A DNA stretch of 64,000 bases from Pseudomonas putida (GTDB taxonomy: Bacteria > Pseudomonadota > Gammaproteobacteria > Pseudomonadales > Pseudomonadaceae), in contig NZ_MINI01000038.1 of assembly GCF_002906855.1 (NCBI RefSeq), forward strand, positions 434,001-498,000, in the 5' to 3' direction. The translations under genes were made by a program, and so were the position numbers. Position 1 is the stretch's first letter. Each line of letters begins with the position of its first letter. Positions 60,795-64,000 of the stretch are shown here, piece by piece. The notes below the pieces were generated by a model, which saw nothing but the letters and a program-made list of their open reading frames with translations, was not told the origin of the DNA and made no database searches.

Positions 60795-62162
60795 TCACCG
60801 GGGCAGCAATACACTGACGCGCAATCCGCCGCCCTCGCGATTGTGCAGCAGTAATTCGCCGCCATGGCTGCTGGCGATGCGCTGGGCGATGCTCAGCCCC
60901 AGTCCATAACCCCCGGATGCCTGATTGCGTGACCCTTCGCCACGCACGAACGGATCGGTGATGGTGGCCAGCAGGCCTGGCGCAATGCCGGGGCCGCGGT
61001 CGTCGATGTGGATGTAAACGCCAGTGATGGCGGTTTCCAGCGTCACCGATACCTGCCTGGCGTAACGCAGGGCATTGACCACCAGGTTCTGCAGGCAGCG
61101 TTGCAGCAACAGGGCATCGATCCGCAGGCTACCAGCCTTGCCGTGTACAGGCAGTGGCTCCGCGCTGCTGGCAAGGTCTGCGCACAGCCGTGCCACCAGG
61201 CGGTCGAGGTCGATGTGCTGGCGGTTTTGCTGTTCGCCGGCGCGTAGGTAGTCGAGCACCTGGACGATCATGTTGTCCATCTGGGTGATGTTCTGCCGCA
61301 GGCGTTCGCGCTGCTCGTCATCCGGCAGCCGCTCCAGGCGCAGGCGCATGCGGGTCAACGGGGTGCGCAGGTCGTGGGACACGGCGGCCAGAAAGCAGGC
61401 CTTGTCGTTGACCATGGTGATCAGCCGCTGCTGCATGGCGTTGAACGCCAACGCGGCCTGGCGTACTTCCTCGGGGCCGTCCAGAGCCAGCGCAGGTTGT
61501 TCGAGGTTGCTGCCCAGCCCGCGCGCCGCGTCGGCCAGGCGCCGTAACGGGCGCAGGCACAGGCGCACCGCGATCAGGCAGACCAGCAACACGGCGACGA
61601 TCCGCAGCGCATAGACCCGCAGCAGGTAGTCGCTGATCAGCACCCACGCCGACTCGCCGCTCCAGCCCTGTAGCTCCTGACCGTCGATGCTCAACCAGTG
61701 GCCATCGGCCAATGGCACGGCGAACTGGATATGCGCCTGGGCGGTGCGCAGGCCGAACAGGCTGCGCCAGACGATCGGCTGGCCCAAGTCATCGGTCAGC
61801 TGCACCTTCAGCAGGCGCAGTTCCTGGGCATGGCCCAGTTCGTACTTGAGTGCCTGTTGCAGCAACAGCTCGACGCGCCGGTGCCCGCGCCGCTGATCCT
61901 CCTGCGGCGCAGGTTCGCTTTCGGCGCAACGCAAGTGGTAGTGCGCCGGTATCTGCAGGTGTTCCGTGTGGCAATCGGCCTGGGCAATCAGCGCAGCGCT
62001 GCGCGCGGCCATGAGCCGGATCGGTGCTTCGAGCACTTGGGCGAAACGTACATCGAACCAGATGCTGCTCGACATCAACTGGATTACCAGCGTGCCGCTG
62101 ACCATGATCAGCAGCAGCTGACCAAACAGCGTGCGTGGCCACAGGCGACGGAGCCAACGCAT
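60795..62162 (-). CDS. Sensor histidine kinase
   Basis: A 455-residue kinase with TM1 at about 10-32, a periplasmic sensor domain to about 175, TM2 at 180-205 and a HAMP domain (CLRPLRRLADAARGLGSN). The phospho-acceptor is His263 in AAVSHDLRTPLTRMRLRLERL, and the ATPase part has NLVVNALRYA, DDRGPGI and GGYGLGLSIAQRI. ATG at 62162 lies one base past the response-regulator stop. The ligand is unknown. The neighbouring divergent TonB receptor may be its target. Confidence 0.9.
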   Translation of the reverse strand: MRWLRRLWPRTLFGQLLLIMVSGTLVIQLMSSSIWFDVRFAQVLEAPIRLMAARSAALIAQADCHTEHLQIPAHYHLRCAESEPAPQEDQRRGHRRVELLLQQALKYELGHAQELRLLKVQLTDDLGQPIVWRSLFGLRTAQAHIQFAVPLADGHWLSIDGQELQGWSGESAWVLISDYLLRVYALRIVAVLLVCLIAVRLCLRPLRRLADAARGLGSNLEQPALALDGPEEVRQAALAFNAMQQRLITMVNDKACFLAAVSHDLRTPLTRMRLRLERLPDDEQRERLRQNITQMDNMIVQVLDYLRAGEQQNRQHIDLDRLVARLCADLASSAEPLPVHGKAGSLRIDALLLQRCLQNLVVNALRYARQVSVTLETAITGVYIHIDDRGPGIAPGLLATITDPFVRGEGSRNQASGGYGLGLSIAQRIASSHGGELLLHNREGGGLRVSVLLPR

Positions 62163-62163
62163 T

Positions 62164-62883
62164 TCAGCTGTCGGCCTCGGCACGGGCGATGCTCAGCAAA
62201 TAGCCTTCGTTGCGGATGGTCAGGATCTGGATGTCGCTGGCCGGCGCACGGCGCAGTTGCTGGCGCAGGCGGCTGATGCACATGTCCACCGAGCGATCGT
62301 CAGGGTGGTGATCGCGGCCAAACGCACTGCGTGTCAGCTGATCCCGTGAGACCACGCGGTTGTTGGCCTCCAGCAGTTCTCGCAGCACCCGGTAATCGGA
62401 GCGGGGCAGGGTGAGGGTTTCGCCGTCCGGGCGGGTCAGCAGGCGCTTGACGTGGTCGAGGCTGAAACCCGCGAACTGCTGACCTTCGGTTGCTGGCTCT
62501 TCGGCAGAACTGTCCAGCCGCTGCGGGCGGCGCAGCACGGCCTTGATGCGGGCGATCAGCTCACGCGGTTCGAACGGCTTGGCCAGGTAGTCATCAGCAC
62601 CCACTTCCAGGCCGATGATGCGATCCAGCGTGCTGCCCTTGGCCGACAGCATGATCACTGCCAGACCCGGCGTCGCCTGCAACTGGCGGCATAGGCTCAA
62701 GCCATCTTCGCCAGGCAGCATCAGGTCCAGCACCACCAGGTCGACCTTGCTCGCGGCGAGTTGCTTGCGCATGCCATCGCCTTCGGCGGCCGCCAGAACG
62801 GTATAGCCGGCATCGGTAAGGTAATCGCAGAGAAGTTCGCGGATCTCGTCGTCATCGTCGACAACCAGCAAGGTTGTGCTCAT
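62164..62883 (-). CDS. OmpR-family response regulator
   Basis: A 239-residue regulator. The receiver domain has the acidic pair DDDDE at residues 9-13, phospho-acceptor Asp53 ([13 protein letters not shown]), and Lys in AKPFEPREL. A winged-helix domain follows, ending in ILTIRNEGYLLS. It is the first gene of a two-gene operon with the kinase. I chose ATG at 62883; a longer frame to 62967 runs into the promoter. It is divergent from the TonB receptor at 63025, which it may control. Confidence 0.91.
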   Translation of the reverse strand: MSTTLLVVDDDDEIRELLCDYLTDAGYTVLAAAEGDGMRKQLAASKVDLVVLDLMLPGEDGLSLCRQLQATPGLAVIMLSAKGSTLDRIIGLEVGADDYLAKPFEPRELIARIKAVLRRPQRLDSSAEEPATEGQQFAGFSLDHVKRLLTRPDGETLTLPRSDYRVLRELLEANNRVVSRDQLTRSAFGRDHHPDDRSVDMCISRLRQQLRRAPASDIQILTIRNEGYLLSIARAEADS

Positions 62884-63024
62884 CGGGGTAAAACACCTGT
62901 TCGGGGAGGGCTGGCAGCGCTCGTTACGTTCAATTACATCCCCGTACAAGCCGGGTATGGAGCCCAAAGGGCGGATCTCTAGAATCGTAACAAAAAATCA
63001 TCTGCAAATACGAAGATTTCCCAA

Positions 63025-64000
63025 ATGAATCACAAGAGCGCCATGAACGACTTCACTCCTGTTGTCCGGGGCGGTAGCCGCCTGCACCCGCTTGCCTTCT
63101 TCGTTGCCGTTGCCGTCAGTGGCAACGCCATGGCTGCCGAAAGCCAGCCGCTGGAGCTGGATGCCACGCAGATCGAGGACAGTGCGCTTGTGTCCGTAGA
63201 TGAGACCGGGCAGCTCGGCTACACGGTGGAAAACACCCGCAGCTCCACCGGGCTGAAGCTGACCCCACGGCAAACGCCGCAGTCGGTCACCACCATCACC
63301 CGCCAGCAGATGGACGATCGCGATGTGCATTCCATCGAGCAGGCGTTGGACACCACCCCAGGTGTGAGTGCCACCAAGTCAGAAGTGGGTGGGCGCACCG
63401 ATTTCCGTGCCCGGGGTTATTCGATCAGCAACTGGAAGGTCGATGGCCTGCAGTTCCAGGGTGGTTCCGACTTCAGCGGTGGCGGCAACGCGCTGAACAT
63501 GGACCTCTACGAGCGCATCGATATTGTCCGCGGCGCCAATGGCCTGCTGGGCGGCACCGGCGACCCGTCGGCCACGGTCAACCTGATCCGCAAGGCGCCG
63601 ACCAGAACCTTTGGCGGCAGCGCCTACGCCACCTACGGCAGCTGGGACAAACGCCGCCTGGGCGCCGACCTCAACTTGCCGCTATCTGAAGACGGCCGCC
63701 TGCGCTCGCGCTTCGTCATGACCCAGGGCGACGCCAACTCGTTCCGCGACAACCAGTCCGAACGCTCGCGCGCTGCCCTGGCCAGTTTCGCGTTCGACAT
63801 CGACGACGCCACCACGATTGGCGCCGGCTACCAGTACGAATACAACAAGGTGGTCGGTGGCGGCTGGGGCGCCAACATCCCGATCTGGTACAAGGACGGC
63901 AGCAAGACCGACTTGCCACGCAGCACCAACGTGGTGCCGAGCTGGAGCTTCGGCGAGTACACCACCCGCACCGCCTTCGGCTCGCTGGAGCACCGCTTCG
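63025..64000 (+). CDS. TonB-dependent siderophore receptor, N-terminal part
   Basis: The gene runs off the window; 325 codons are present. A signal peptide of about 38 residues ends in GNAMA, and the mature chain begins AESQPLELDATQIED. The plug domain is clear: TPRQTPQSVTTITRQQMDD, TDFRARGYSISNWKVDGLQFQ, ERIDIVRGANGLLGGTGDP and the following TVNLIRKAPT. This is the FpvA/FoxA-type of ferric siderophore receptor. No STN signalling domain stands before the plug. A second ATG lies at 63043; neither has a strong ribosome-binding site. It is divergent from a two-component system. Confidence 0.88.
   Translation, partial: MNHKSAMNDFTPVVRGGSRLHPLAFFVAVAVSGNAMAAESQPLELDATQIEDSALVSVDETGQLGYTVENTRSSTGLKLTPRQTPQSVTTITRQQMDDRDVHSIEQALDTTPGVSATKSEVGGRTDFRARGYSISNWKVDGLQFQGGSDFSGGGNALNMDLYERIDIVRGANGLLGGTGDPSATVNLIRKAPTRTFGGSAYATYGSWDKRRLGADLNLPLSEDGRLRSRFVMTQGDANSFRDNQSERSRAALASFAFDIDDATTIGAGYQYEYNKVVGGGWGANIPIWYKDGSKTDLPRSTNVVPSWSFGEYTTRTAFGSLEHRF

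Overview
The window is high-GC chromosomal DNA that reads as a fluorescent pseudomonad of the Pseudomonas putida group. The gene order (tcy, epsC, BCCT transporter, tau, OprD porin, lsfA, ssu, gshA, tex, ompR/envZ, rimK, hslR, hslO, pckA, fdhD, yrfG, nudE, cysQ, aguA, OprD porin, glutamate-synthase-like gene, two-component system, TonB receptor) matches what I remember of that group. The repeated inverted elements (core GGCCTCTTCGCGGG / CCCGCTCCTACAGG) also look like P. putida REP sequences. This assignment comes from recognition, not from a search. I saw no tRNA, rRNA, insertion sequence, prophage or CRISPR array.

Bases 1-21400 are almost entirely sulfur scavenging. In order they hold: a methionine-type ABC system (metN end, metQ), an NtaA/DszA-type monooxygenase and two SfnB-type flavoenzymes in one minus-strand operon; a cystine-type ABC transporter (tcyJLN); the serine acetyltransferase epsC; a BCCT transporter; the taurine operon tauABCD; an OprD-type porin; the 1-Cys peroxiredoxin lsfA; and the alkanesulfonate operon ssuADCBF. 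The usual first gene ssuE (FMN reductase) is absent. Several promoters of these units share AT-rich motifs, which fits co-regulation under sulfate limitation.

Bases 21368-26860 hold one very large gene (about 1830 residues) for a dermonecrotic-toxin-like (DUF6543-type) protein. It lies convergent to ssuF and looks like strain-specific cargo between ssuF and the gshA operon. From 26946 to 39900 the content is core housekeeping: gshA-tetR, tex-thioesterase, ompR-envZ, a RimB-like protease with rimK, hslR, a PAP2 phosphatase, hslO and pckA.

Bases 39956-40738 carry a small toxin-antitoxin locus. The RelE/ParE-type toxin is interrupted by an amber codon, the antitoxin has a long N-terminal extension, and a perfect dyad lies in front of it. 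Bases 40794-48000 contain a thioesterase, a glycine-zipper protein, an FdhF/YdeP-type molybdoenzyme with fdhD, a BON-LysM protein, yrfG, nudE and cysQ. Bases 48020-53130 form one tight minus-strand cluster in which rfbC-rfbD is followed by a DctB/DctD-type two-component system and a hotdog protein.

Bases 53358-57255 contain aguA behind three CGAT-N3/4-ATCG dyads, a 65-residue orphan and a TonB-dependent siderophore receptor. The last part holds a second OprD porin, an FMN-binding glutamate-synthase-like protein, a two-component system and the start of a second TonB receptor that runs off the end. The strongest leads are the giant toxin-like gene, the broken toxin-antitoxin pair, the missing ssuE and the unexplained dyads before aguA.
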